From Microbulbifer sp. HZ11 (lineage in GTDB: Bacteria; Pseudomonadota; Gammaproteobacteria; Pseudomonadales; Cellvibrionaceae): a DNA stretch of 64,000 nt. The stretch is taken from positions 1 through 64,000 of the forward strand of contig NZ_JELR01000005.1 in the NCBI RefSeq assembly GCF_000708675.1, read 5' to 3'. Of this stretch, positions 1 to 7,864 are shown piece after piece. How positions within the stretch are numbered: the stretch's first letter is position 1; each line of letters starts with the position of its first letter. The notes beneath the pieces were generated by a model. It saw nothing but the letters and a program-made list of their open reading frames with translations, was not told where the DNA came from and did no database searches. The position numbers and the translations under genes are program-made.

Positions 1-206
1 CGAACGGATTGTGTCCGATCGAGAGACGCGCAAAGCTCGAAACGTATAAAGCGTAGAGACTATCGACTTGCGGTGTATTACTACAGAATGTTTTACCGAC
101 TTATTTGGGGTTATCGCCGATCAGGAATCTGATCGAGGCAAACAGCGATAACAGGCAGCGCAGGACTGAAATAAAGTCCATAAGACCAGGCCAACCCAAG
201 CCAGTT
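1..206 (+). other. 23S-5S rRNA intergenic spacer (partial)
   Basis: This stretch lies directly upstream of the 5S gene and has no coding pattern. I could not find the conserved 3' end of 23S rRNA, so the 23S gene should end to the left of the window. No tRNA cloverleaf was seen. That it is the rRNA operon spacer is inferred from its position only. Confidence 0.6.
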
Positions 207-324
207 TGCCTGACGACAATAGAGTTGTGGAACCACCTGATCCCTTGCCGAACTCAGAAGTGAAACGCAACATCGCCGATGGTAGTGTGGGGATTCCCCA
301 TGTGAGAGTAGGTCATCGTCAGGC
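207..324 (+). rRNA. rrf: 5S ribosomal RNA
   Basis: About 118 nt with the classic gammaproteobacterial 5S layout. The 5' end (TGCCTGACGAC) pairs with the 3' end (GTCATCGTCAGGC). The conserved internal blocks CCGAACTCAGAAGTGAAACG and GCCGATGGTAGTGTGGGG are present, followed by CCCCATGTGAGAGTAGG. The molecule belongs to the large ribosomal subunit. The sequence is closest in pattern to Pseudomonas/Cellvibrionales 5S. A strong hairpin follows within 10 nt, so this is the end of an rRNA operon. The ends are set by the terminal helix and may be off by 1-3 nt. Confidence 0.96.
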
Positions 325-333
325 TTTCATTCC

Positions 334-368
334 AAAAGCCCTGATCGCAAACGCGGTCAGGGCTTTTT
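334..368 (+). terminator. Intrinsic terminator of the rRNA operon
   Basis: A GC-rich hairpin (AGCCCTGATCGC / GCGGTCAGGGCT, short AAAC loop) is followed by a run of six T. It begins about 10 nt after the 5S 3' end. This is a textbook Rho-independent terminator. On the other strand it could also help end the convergent histidine-kinase operon. Confidence 0.92.
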
Positions 369-478
369 TCATTGGACTCTTTTTTGTACCCAGCCCTACG
401 GGCAGCTTCGTGCGTTTATTTACTCCCCGCAAACCAACCCTTACAGCCAGCCGAAATTCTCGAAAGAAGTGGCAAGGG

Positions 479-1186
479 CTACCGCCCAAGACTCACAAAA
501 ATATCCGTCCCGCTGTTGCGGGAACTTTTGATCGAAAAGTCTCCGCTGAATAACTCCACCCGATCACGCATGCTGCGGAGCCCAAAGCCGTCTCGCTCTG
601 CGGCACAGGCTTTATCCACATCAAAACCAACACCGTTGTCTGCGATACACAGAGTGACACGCTGGTCCGTGCAGGTGAGTCGGATATCGATAATGCTCGC
701 TTTGCTGTGCTTCTGCGCATTAGTCAACGCTTCCTGCGCAAGTCGGAAAAGCAGGGTTTCCATATCTGGTGGAAGCCGGTTTTCCAATCCGGAAATTCGT
801 AGTGCTACCTGGATTTCCGTCTGATCCTCAATAAGCTGGCAAAGCCATTCGAGCGCGTGGGCCAAACCCAGGTCATCCAGCACAGCTGGACGTAACAATC
901 GCGCAAGCTGGCGGGCTTCACTCAATGCAATTTCGGTAATTTCCAGGACTTCGGTTTTTTCGGGAGAGGCTTCCATAGTCGCGAGCCGAAGTTTTAAAGC
1001 CGTCAGTGTCTGCCCGATGCCGTCGTGAAGCTCGCGTGCGAGCCGTTTGCGCTCCTCTTCCTGCACAGACCAGACACTGCGGGCCAAAGCGCGAAAGCGC
1101 TGCTCCCCATCAATCAGCTTGCGTGTTAATTTGTCCTGCTCGATGGACAGGCGTTGCAGCCGGTCCATTACTTCAAGCTTATCCAT
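479..1186 (-). CDS. NarX/DegS-type sensor histidine kinase lacking a sensor domain
   Basis: 235-residue cytoplasmic kinase. It has an N-terminal coiled-coil-like stretch (1-45), a HisKA_3 dimerisation and phosphoacceptor block with His54 in ELHDGIGQ, then a HATPase_c domain with N155 in the N box (EALTNAQKH), DNGVGF at 182-187 and GFGLRSM at 199-205. No membrane segment or recognised sensory domain is visible, so its input probably comes from a partner. Kinases of this family normally phosphorylate a LuxR/NarL-type response regulator, but none is encoded next to it. It is the last gene of a minus-strand operon, and its start overlaps the 3' end of the Ser/Thr kinase gene by 8 nt, implying translational coupling. 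That the upstream kinase or FHA-GAF protein supplies the signal is an inference. Family assignment is secure. Confidence 0.9.
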   Translation of the reverse strand: MDKLEVMDRLQRLSIEQDKLTRKLIDGEQRFRALARSVWSVQEEERKRLARELHDGIGQTLTALKLRLATMEASPEKTEVLEITEIALSEARQLARLLRPAVLDDLGLAHALEWLCQLIEDQTEIQVALRISGLENRLPPDMETLLFRLAQEALTNAQKHSKASIIDIRLTCTDQRVTLCIADNGVGFDVDKACAAERDGFGLRSMRDRVELFSGDFSIKSSRNSGTDIFVSLGR

Positions 1187-4100
1187 CGAGTGATCTCCAT
1201 GCTTCTGGAATCCAGGGAAGTTTTAAAAACTCTTTGAGCTGTTCCTGTTCGATTGTGCGGAGAAACCAGTGAGGAAGCTCTGAGCAAGACTCGGAATTAC
1301 ACTCTCGCGCACTCTGCCGGATCGCGAACCAGGATTCACCCGGAATCGTTTCAGGTTCCAGCCCCTGAGCCCAGCGCCAGATCTGGTTTGCAGGATCTAT
1401 GGCATCCCGCTCGAGCTGCAGGCTGTTTACGAGATACTGTCGCCAACTAGATTCCCAAGCAGGTAATGGTTGACTGAGCAGCTCCCTGATGACCGGTTCA
1501 CTTTCTGCCGCGCGCCCATTTTCAAGGAGCCACTCCGCTTTAATAAGTTGTTGACGGGCGAGTTGGTCAGGAGTTGCGCTACCTGTTAACAGATCAAATT
1601 TAAGCTCGCCGCCATAGCGCAGAGTCAGCTCTGCGCGTAGCAAAGTGATTTCGTGTTCGGCTCGGGAATCCTGGAGTTCCGACGCCAACGAGCTTGCTCT
1701 TACAAGCTCCGCTTCGGCCTTGGCCGGCTGGCCTCGCCATAGACTTAGTTGTGCGAGGTGAATTGATATTGCAAGTTTTGCCTGCTGGTCTCCAATTCTT
1801 TCCGCTTCACGTCGGCTCTGAAGCCATGCTCTGGTAGCCTGAGGCCAGCTGCCTTCCCGGGTATCCAGGCTGGCAAGGTATTGGCCGACATAAAGCATGC
1901 CTCGACGATCGCCGATATTCTGGTGCCCCAACAGAGACTGCTGAAAGTAGACCCTCGCACTTTCGTTGTCACCGGCCAACATGGCGATATAGCCTACATT
2001 AGCCTGACTTTCCGCAATCAGGCCCGGATCGTCCAGTTCACGGCGCAGCCCCAGCGCCTTCATATATTCCTGTTTTGCTGCGCTGTAGTTGCCGGATTCT
2101 TCGAGCAACACACCTTTATCGTTGTGAATACTGGCTTGAAGTCTTGGCGCATTCTCCAAGGCGAGTAAAGAAAGTGCGTCGTCAAGGTGCTGTTGTGCTT
2201 TATCCGGTGAGCCTGCGATGGCATTGAGGTAGGAAATATTTGCCAGCAGTCCTGCCTGCCCGATCTTATCCCCAAGTGACCGTCTCTTATCCAGCGCCTC
2301 CTGATAATACTTATCGGCGTGCCCGAGTTCACCTAGCCGTTCCTGGGCAACGCCAATCGCTGCGAGGGTGTCGGCCTCAAGTTTTAACTGTCGCTGGCTG
2401 CGAGAAAGCACAAGTGCACGGGAAAGTGGGTCTTCGATTGCCTTTTGTGCCGCGCCACTTTGAATCAGCTGGCGCCCGAGTAAGTACCAGCCTCGCGCAT
2501 CTGTGGGACTGTTGGCGAGCCAGTTCCGTAAATAGTCAATGCTCGCTTCCAAACCCTTTTGGTCCGCTAGAAGATCCGAGTGTAAGTGTGCTAAACGACT
2601 GTTGAAAGGTAACCGCTCACTAAGAATTTCCAGAGAGCTAAGCGCTTTTTTACTGTTACCCGCGAGCCTCTGTCGCTCAAACTGGATTTGTAAGGCAAGT
2701 GTTGAACTCGGGTTGTCGAGCAAGCTGTGAGCTTCATCAATGGCTTTTCTCGCCTCTCGGATATCACCGAGTCCATCGTTTGCCCTGAAGTGCAGGTACG
2801 AGCTCAAAGCGTGGGGCCACGCCTGTGTTAGACGCTGTGAGCGGTTCGCGGCGAGTTCAAATTCTCCCATGTCGAGGTGGCGTCGTACCTGTACTACCTC
2901 GGCACGAAACTGGTCTGGAATGGCGATGGCCTCGGGCGCGCGCTGGTCCAATTGCGCAAGTAGTCTGCTTCCTGCCAGGTCGAGCGCGGAGAGCACATTC
3001 TCTGGCTCGATCATCTGATGTATGGAGTGCGCCTTTTTTTGCCCGGGTGGACCGTAGCTGAGGGTGAGGCTCCACTGATCCCCTATAGGTCTGATTTCAG
3101 ATGTCACCACCCACATGGCGCCAAAGGCCTGTAATAACTCTTCCTGCTGACTTGTTGAGAGCGGGATTGGCCAGCTGACCTGGTTGATGTAGTTTAAAAC
3201 CGGTTGCTGATCTGCCAGCCGCACATTCGGGGAAACCGCTAGTTGACTGTGTAATTGTTCCGCCGCCGTGCGGGAAAGCCAGGCTGGTACCGGTGGTGTG
3301 TATTCCGCGGGCAACACCAGCAATGTGGGCGAAGTGTGTTTACCTGTATCCGACGGTGCAGGTTGATACTTCCAGAGTGACAACCCCAAAATCACGACCA
3401 GCGGAAGTGCCCAGGCCCAGCGATAATTGCGGGGCGCCTGCGCAATGCGCAAGCGAGCGATACGGGCGCTTGTGGGGCGCCGGCTGGGACGTTTACTGAG
3501 CAGTTGGAGGATAAATTGACTGAGTCGTCTGGGTACCTCTTTGCACCTTTCACAAGGTGCCAGTGGGCGGACGTTTAACCGGGCGATCATCCGAGCGCAA
3601 CTGTCTTCACCTTCAAACGGAAGAAATCCGGTAGCGGACTCGTACAGAATTACCCCGAGGCTGTAGAGATCACTGCGGCCATCGAGGGCTTTTCCCTGAA
3701 TTTGTTCCGGAGATGCATAATCTGGCGTGCCGGACGGGGCATCGGCTTTTTCACCCAGAGCGCGAGCGACGCCAAAGTCGGTGATAAAAGCCTCCCCTTC
3801 CGGGTTGATCAAAATGTTTTCTGGCTTCAGATCGAGGTGTACGACATTGTTCTGGTGCGCTTGATCCAGCGCGTCCAGCAGGCAGTGTGCGAGTGAGACT
3901 ACGACCTGAGGTTTAAGTCGCTTTTCACGGTCGAGCTTGGTTGCCAGGCTTTCGCCAGGAATATAGTCCATGGTGTAAAAGTAACCATGCTCGGACTCGA
4001 AAATATCGTGCAGGCGAACCACATTCGGGTGGCTGATTTTGCGCGCAAGCAAAACTTCTCTGCGCAAGCTTACTCCTGCTTGCCGATCAAGAAGTTTTAA

Positions 4101-4265
4101 AGCCACTTCAATCCCAAGTTGCTCATCCGTTGCCAGATATACCGAGCCGTAACCTCCACGGCCGATCAGGCGCTGGATGACAAAGCGATTTGCAAGACGC
4201 TCTCCGCTTTGTAGGGGATGGAAAAGATTGCTTATTGTTTTTGTTGTATCAGGATCTGTTTCCAC
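1179..4265 (-). CDS. Membrane-anchored Ser/Thr protein kinase with TPR repeats
   Basis: 1028 residues. The N-terminal Hanks-type kinase domain (about 28-275) has a glycine loop GRGGYGSV (35-42), catalytic lysine in VALK (K57), catalytic loop HLDLKPEN (143-150), DFG (163-165) and SPE (185-187) in place of APE. The catalytic loop reads HLD rather than HRD, so this is a non-RD kinase that may not need activation-loop phosphorylation. One transmembrane helix follows (about 282-299), then a large, probably periplasmic region with tetratricopeptide repeats at about 590-870 (ALDKRRSLGDKIGQAGLLAN-type units). The architecture resembles bacterial PknB-like kinases with TPR sensors. It sits 16 nt downstream of an FHA-GAF gene, and FHA domains bind phosphothreonine, so that protein is a likely partner or substrate. 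The target process is unknown. Confidence 0.92.
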   Translation of the reverse strand: METDPDTTKTISNLFHPLQSGERLANRFVIQRLIGRGGYGSVYLATDEQLGIEVALKLLDRQAGVSLRREVLLARKISHPNVVRLHDIFESEHGYFYTMDYIPGESLATKLDREKRLKPQVVVSLAHCLLDALDQAHQNNVVHLDLKPENILINPEGEAFITDFGVARALGEKADAPSGTPDYASPEQIQGKALDGRSDLYSLGVILYESATGFLPFEGEDSCARMIARLNVRPLAPCERCKEVPRRLSQFILQLLSKRPSRRPTSARIARLRIAQAPRNYRWAWALPLVVILGLSLWKYQPAPSDTGKHTSPTLLVLPAEYTPPVPAWLSRTAAEQLHSQLAVSPNVRLADQQPVLNYINQVSWPIPLSTSQQEELLQAFGAMWVVTSEIRPIGDQWSLTLSYGPPGQKKAHSIHQMIEPENVLSALDLAGSRLLAQLDQRAPEAIAIPDQFRAEVVQVRRHLDMGEFELAANRSQRLTQAWPHALSSYLHFRANDGLGDIREARKAIDEAHSLLDNPSSTLALQIQFERQRLAGNSKKALSSLEILSERLPFNSRLAHLHSDLLADQKGLEASIDYLRNWLANSPTDARGWYLLGRQLIQSGAAQKAIEDPLSRALVLSRSQRQLKLEADTLAAIGVAQERLGELGHADKYYQEALDKRRSLGDKIGQAGLLANISYLNAIAGSPDKAQQHLDDALSLLALENAPRLQASIHNDKGVLLEESGNYSAAKQEYMKALGLRRELDDPGLIAESQANVGYIAMLAGDNESARVYFQQSLLGHQNIGDRRGMLYVGQYLASLDTREGSWPQATRAWLQSRREAERIGDQQAKLAISIHLAQLSLWRGQPAKAEAELVRASSLASELQDSRAEHEITLLRAELTLRYGGELKFDLLTGSATPDQLARQQLIKAEWLLENGRAAESEPVIRELLSQPLPAWESSWRQYLVNSLQLERDAIDPANQIWRWAQGLEPETIPGESWFAIRQSARECNSESCSELPHWFLRTIEQEQLKEFLKLPWIPEAWRSLDG

Positions 4266-4281
4266 GAGTGGAAAAACCTCA

Positions 4282-5160
4282 TTACCAGGCTGAAAGACTG
4301 GGGAAATGCGTTTCAGCAGTGCTCCGGTTCAGTTGATCAAGATCCGCTTTAAGCAATGTTGCCGCAATTGCCATGGATGCATTGTCTGCCATGGCCTCGA
4401 GAATACTTAAATCAAGCTCAGTAATCCCTTTTCCCATTAACAGGCTATCCGTATAGAGGACGCCAAGTTGTCTATCGTCCATCGACAGGGGCAGGCAGGC
4501 AAGGGCTCGAATGGCATTGAGCTGGATACTTGGTTGGCTGGAAAGAAACTGATGGTCAAGACTGTCGGAGGTTACCAGCGGGCGGCCGGAGCTGAGCACT
4601 TCGCCCACCGCACTGCGCGACCCGGCAAAATCAGCGCGTTGGAAAACTTCGGGTGTTACGCCATGCATTGCACTGACCGATAGATTACCGGTGGTGCTTT
4701 TAAGCAGAATAAAGGCGCGATCGGTGCCGGCCAGTTGGATGACACCTTCCAGTACTCGGGCGAGCATCTGCTCCAGGTCACCGCTGTTGGACAGTTGCTT
4801 GCCGATTTCCTCACAGTGCTGCCAACGCTTATCTGCCTGGCCTTCGAGGTGATCCAGCTGGTGTCTTCCCAGGAGTTGGAAACGCGCCTGAATCTCACCG
4901 ATTGATAGCCAGCAGTCATCGGTTAAATTGGCGAAACTGACGTTCGCACCGTGAATTCTTGTGCCATTTTTAGATCCCAGATCACGGAGCGTCCAGACAT
5001 TGTTCACCTGTTTCAGCTCTGCGTGACTCCTGGACACGGAGGGATTATCTATATGTAAATCACTGTCTGTACTGCGGCCCAGTCTGTAAGTCCTGTTATC
5101 CTCCAGGCAAATTTCTTTCACCGGACGGCGAGGATAGTAAATACTGAACTGAGCCGGCAC
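4282..5160 (-). CDS. FHA and GAF domain signalling protein
   Basis: 292 residues from a GTG start at 5160. This start is preferred because AAGGG lies 7 nt upstream and it begins 4 nt after the stop of the preceding gene; a longer reading frame to 5217 would overlap that gene. Residues about 1-98 form an FHA domain with GRS (28-30), SRSHAEL (43-49) and LGSKNGT (61-67), the phosphothreonine-binding residues. Residues about 110-285 look like a GAF domain, which often binds small ligands or supports dimerisation. There is no signal peptide or membrane helix. It is placed between a secreted protein and a Ser/Thr kinase in one operon, so it probably docks on phosphorylated kinase. The ligand of the GAF domain cannot be read from sequence. 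Confidence 0.88.
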   Translation of the reverse strand: MPAQFSIYYPRRPVKEICLEDNRTYRLGRSTDSDLHIDNPSVSRSHAELKQVNNVWTLRDLGSKNGTRIHGANVSFANLTDDCWLSIGEIQARFQLLGRHQLDHLEGQADKRWQHCEEIGKQLSNSGDLEQMLARVLEGVIQLAGTDRAFILLKSTTGNLSVSAMHGVTPEVFQRADFAGSRSAVGEVLSSGRPLVTSDSLDHQFLSSQPSIQLNAIRALACLPLSMDDRQLGVLYTDSLLMGKGITELDLSILEAMADNASMAIAATLLKADLDQLNRSTAETHFPSLSAW

Positions 5161-5164
5161 AGAA

Positions 5165-5956
5165 TTACCCTTGCGAAAGACTGAAGCGCAGGGTTGCGCT
5201 CGCGCCGAGCAAATCACCAGCGGTATTGGTCAGCGGCGAGGTGGCATGCCAGACATTGCTGATTAATGAGCCCGCGAGGCTATCGATCAGGCCAATCACC
5301 ACGTCCAATGTCGTGATTGCCAGCAGAGTATTGCCCTGTTCCCAGAACAGTCGGGAAAGGTTCAGCTGGTCCAGCAGTCGGTTTGTGGTTAGCCAGCCCA
5401 GTTTACTGGAGCTGATAGCGTCGCTTAGCCTCTGGTATTTCAGTGCAATTACGTCTTTGGGGTCTCTGTTGTCCCGGACCACCATCCACTCGGAGAAATT
5501 TCCCGTTCTGAGGCGGGCGCGATAGGAGCCTTCGCTGTGCTCAGCGGTCAGATCCTGAAAGGTCTCACCCTCGTGTGATTTGAACACTCGATAATTATTG
5601 TCAAAGTGGATATCACGGGTATAAACCATTACATCTGCCGCCCCGCGGAATGAAAGTTCTTCACTGGCAGGTGGCTCGATAACAATCATGACCGGGAAAT
5701 CCGCAAGTGGCTCGACGCCCTCCGGTAACCTGGCGACGACATTCGGGTCGCTCAGGGAAAAGGTGTAGGAGTCCACACCTGCACTCGTTGCATCCAGATT
5801 TTTTACTGAGTCAAAACTGAGGGTGAGTTCAACGGATTTACTTCCTTCGGAGATGGTGAATTGCGCACTGTTATCCGAAATTTCCGTTTCGGTAATGGCT
5901 GCCAGAGATGGCAGGCTCAAGGTACATCCGAGAATATATGTAAGTAAGCGCGACAT
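5165..5956 (-). CDS. Secreted protein of unknown function, first gene of the kinase operon
   Basis: 263 residues with an N-terminal signal peptide (about 1-20, ending LPSLAA). The body is rich in beta-strand-like segments. A hydrophobic segment around 215-235 (TLLAITTLDVVIGLIDSLAG) could be a membrane-associated helix or part of a hairpin. I do not recognise a named family. It is the promoter-proximal gene of a tight operon (4 nt to the FHA-GAF gene), so it may be the extracytoplasmic sensor, ligand or target of the Ser/Thr kinase, whose C-terminal half should also face the periplasm. That link is positional inference only. Confidence 0.75.
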   Translation of the reverse strand: MSRLLTYILGCTLSLPSLAAITETEISDNSAQFTISEGSKSVELTLSFDSVKNLDATSAGVDSYTFSLSDPNVVARLPEGVEPLADFPVMIVIEPPASEELSFRGAADVMVYTRDIHFDNNYRVFKSHEGETFQDLTAEHSEGSYRARLRTGNFSEWMVVRDNRDPKDVIALKYQRLSDAISSSKLGWLTTNRLLDQLNLSRLFWEQGNTLLAITTLDVVIGLIDSLAGSLISNVWHATSPLTNTAGDLLGASATLRFSLSQG

Positions 5957-6394
5957 GATGTGCTACCCCGGAATCGTTATTGAAAATATTGTGTTCATTT
6001 TGATCACTTTTACATCTAACTACATCCGCAAATAAAAATAAAGGCGGTTTGAGAAGTGTGTCATGGAATTTTGTCAATAGTGCGACATTGATTCCCATCA
6101 CTGAAAGCGCTCTATATTGGACTGGTGTCGAAGCACCACAGAAAAATCCGCCACTCACTTCCGTTGAAATTTTAAGCGCTGCCTGTAGCGTAATAGCCGC
6201 GCCATTCAGGTTATATATCCCAAACTTATCCCCAGCTCTGTCCAGTGTTTCTGTGAGTAACCGAGTTGTGCATAACTGGAAAAACTCTTAGGAAATCAAC
6301 TTGTCCGATCACCGCGGTGAGCGCTATCTGCGGGGGTGAGGCTCGTGAATCGCAGCAGCAGGGCGGGCTGTGAATAGCGCGAAGGACCGGTGTG
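5957..6394. other. 438-nt intergenic region with a weak hairpin
   Basis: No reading frame here looks coding. The part next to 5956 should hold the promoter of the minus-strand signalling operon. A hairpin GCGCTAT (6321-6327) / ATAGCGC (6374-6380), with smaller complementary pieces inside, lies just downstream of the outer-membrane protein gene and could act as its terminator, but there is no T-run. Nothing else was recognised. Confidence 0.4.
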
Positions 6395-7111
6395 TTAAAA
6401 ATGAATGCTCCAGCCCACAGATGCGGATTCAACCTGATACTCACCGCGAAGGTCCTCACTGCCGATTTCAGGGAACAACTCCCATTCCGCGCGAATGGTC
6501 CATCGGTCCCGCAGTTGATAACTGACACCGGCTCCGTACCCCCAGTGAAACCCGCTACTGGTTTCCGTAAACACACCTTCCACTGGAATGGCAACTGGCT
6601 GTACGGAGCCGTCTTCAAACTGGAACACGGCCACTGCTTCACCGCGCTGAAGCGAGCGCAGCTCGTTAAACCAGAAGCCCCCACCCAACTTACCAAATAC
6701 GCTGAACCCCGAGCGGCCCACTGGCAGGTGGCCGACCAAAAAGGCGTTGCCCATACGGTTGGTTATACGGTCTTTGACCGCTAGGTAGGTAAACTGCGGA
6801 TTATGGACCACGAAGTTCGATGTCGAGGTCGCTGTCTGCCTGAGATCGGCCTCAACCGCGAAATGGGGGCTCCAGCGCCAACCAGCGTAGAGTTTGGCTC
6901 CTTCACCGGTGTCACTGCAGTCTGAAAGTGCTGCGACCTGGTTGGTGCTATTGAGCAGGCCAACAAAGTCACGTGTGTCACGACAGGTATCGTCAAGAGC
7001 TGTCGCCTGTAGCGCGAGGCCACCGTAGCGATGGGAATAGAAATCGGCACTGGCAAGGCTGCTGCCGAGCAGTGCGAGGGGTACCACAAGCAGAAGGAGG
7101 GGCCTGGCCAT
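6395..7111 (-). CDS. Outer-membrane beta-barrel protein (OmpA-barrel-like)
   Basis: 238 residues. A signal peptide (about 1-22, ending SSLASA) is followed by alternating amphipathic strands typical of an eight-stranded outer-membrane barrel (AKLYAGWRWSPHFAVEADLR, FGKLGGGFWF, WGYGAGVSYQLRDRWTIRAE). The C-terminus ends in aromatic Phe (VGWSIHF), the usual BAM-recognition signature. No peptidoglycan-binding OmpA C-terminal domain is present. Two Cys near 43 and 65 could form a loop disulfide. Such small barrels are structural or adhesive proteins; a specific role cannot be assigned. It seems to be a single-gene unit. Confidence 0.82.
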   Translation of the reverse strand: MARPLLLLVVPLALLGSSLASADFYSHRYGGLALQATALDDTCRDTRDFVGLLNSTNQVAALSDCSDTGEGAKLYAGWRWSPHFAVEADLRQTATSTSNFVVHNPQFTYLAVKDRITNRMGNAFLVGHLPVGRSGFSVFGKLGGGFWFNELRSLQRGEAVAVFQFEDGSVQPVAIPVEGVFTETSSGFHWGYGAGVSYQLRDRWTIRAEWELFPEIGSEDLRGEYQVESASVGWSIHF

Positions 7112-7210
7112 GGCGATACCTGCTCTGGAGTCGGATGAAACGTATCTGGCGGGCCGGTCCGTAAATCCGTGGCACGGCCCTATAAGCTGAGGTGCAGCCC
7201 ATACATCACA

Positions 7211-7864
7211 TCATATTTTGAGGTGCGCGCGCAATTCCGCCAACTTCTTGGCATTTTCAGCCTTCGACAGCGGCTTAGACGTCTGGTGTTCCAGCCGGAC
7301 CTGCTGCGGCGCGGGCAGGCTCTCCCCGGCCATCAGGCGCTCGCAAATCTTTTTATAGTGACTGGCGAACACGGGGTAGGCGGAAGACTCCGGGTTGTTC
7401 GCCAAGAAAAACCAGTCGGCGGCACGGCCTGCGTGGTAGACCGCGGGATGGCTCCACTTATGATTGGCCTTTGGGCTCGGAGCATTACAGGCTTCGCGGT
7501 ACGCGGCGCGAGGATCGGGCAGGCCGTTTTCACCCTCGGCGCAAAACTGCAACATCTTGTGAACCGTTGGCAAGTACTCGGACTGTTTGATGGCGCGCTT
7601 GGCTCCGGCAACCATTTCTTCGGGCGAAAAGCCGGCAAGGGACTCCAGCCAAAGACGCTTGGCGTGATTCAGTGTCTGCACATCCTGAAAGGCGGAATTG
7701 AACTGGTTGTGGTAACTCAGTTTCAGCAGCCCGAAGACTTCGTTTAACGCGCGTTTACGCGCTTCCAGCTCAGGGTTACCAGTTTGTGTCTGTGACGATG
7801 TCCCAGACTGATGTGTCTCTTGTGCGTTGGTTACCTGAGTGCCCGGATTCTTGTGGCTTGCCAT
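7211..7864 (-). CDS. Lambda-P-like replication protein (putative DnaB helicase loader)
   Basis: 217 residues. After a low-complexity Thr/Gln/Ser-rich N-terminus (about 1-30), the region EVFGLLKLSYHNQFNSAFQD to about 150 resembles the replication protein P family, which in phage lambda binds DnaB and delivers it to DNA. The ATG at 7864 has a good site (AGGA, 7 nt upstream), yet it lies inside the end of the preceding gene: codons overlap in different frames over 7776-7864. The two genes are therefore co-transcribed and probably translationally coupled. The partner encodes DnaT-like repeats, which supports a primosome-assembly role. No phage structural, integrase or lysis genes flank it, so this looks like a resident chromosomal loader rather than a prophage remnant. 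Family assignment is moderately sure. Confidence 0.68.
   Translation of the reverse strand: MASHKNPGTQVTNAQETHQSGTSSQTQTGNPELEARKRALNEVFGLLKLSYHNQFNSAFQDVQTLNHAKRLWLESLAGFSPEEMVAGAKRAIKQSEYLPTVHKMLQFCAEGENGLPDPRAAYREACNAPSPKANHKWSHPAVYHAGRAADWFFLANNPESSAYPVFASHYKKICERLMAGESLPAPQQVRLEHQTSKPLSKAENAKKLAELRAHLKI

Noticed and set aside
1-206. 3' end of 23S rRNA
   Set aside because: None of the conserved 23S terminal sequences was found, so only spacer is called.
5957-6394. CRP-type site near TGTGTTCATTTTGATCAC
   Set aside because: The half-sites have the wrong spacing and only one arm fits.
7169-7747. 192-codon open frame antisense to the lambda-P-like gene
   Set aside because: Shadow of the minus-strand gene, without a domain or ribosome site.
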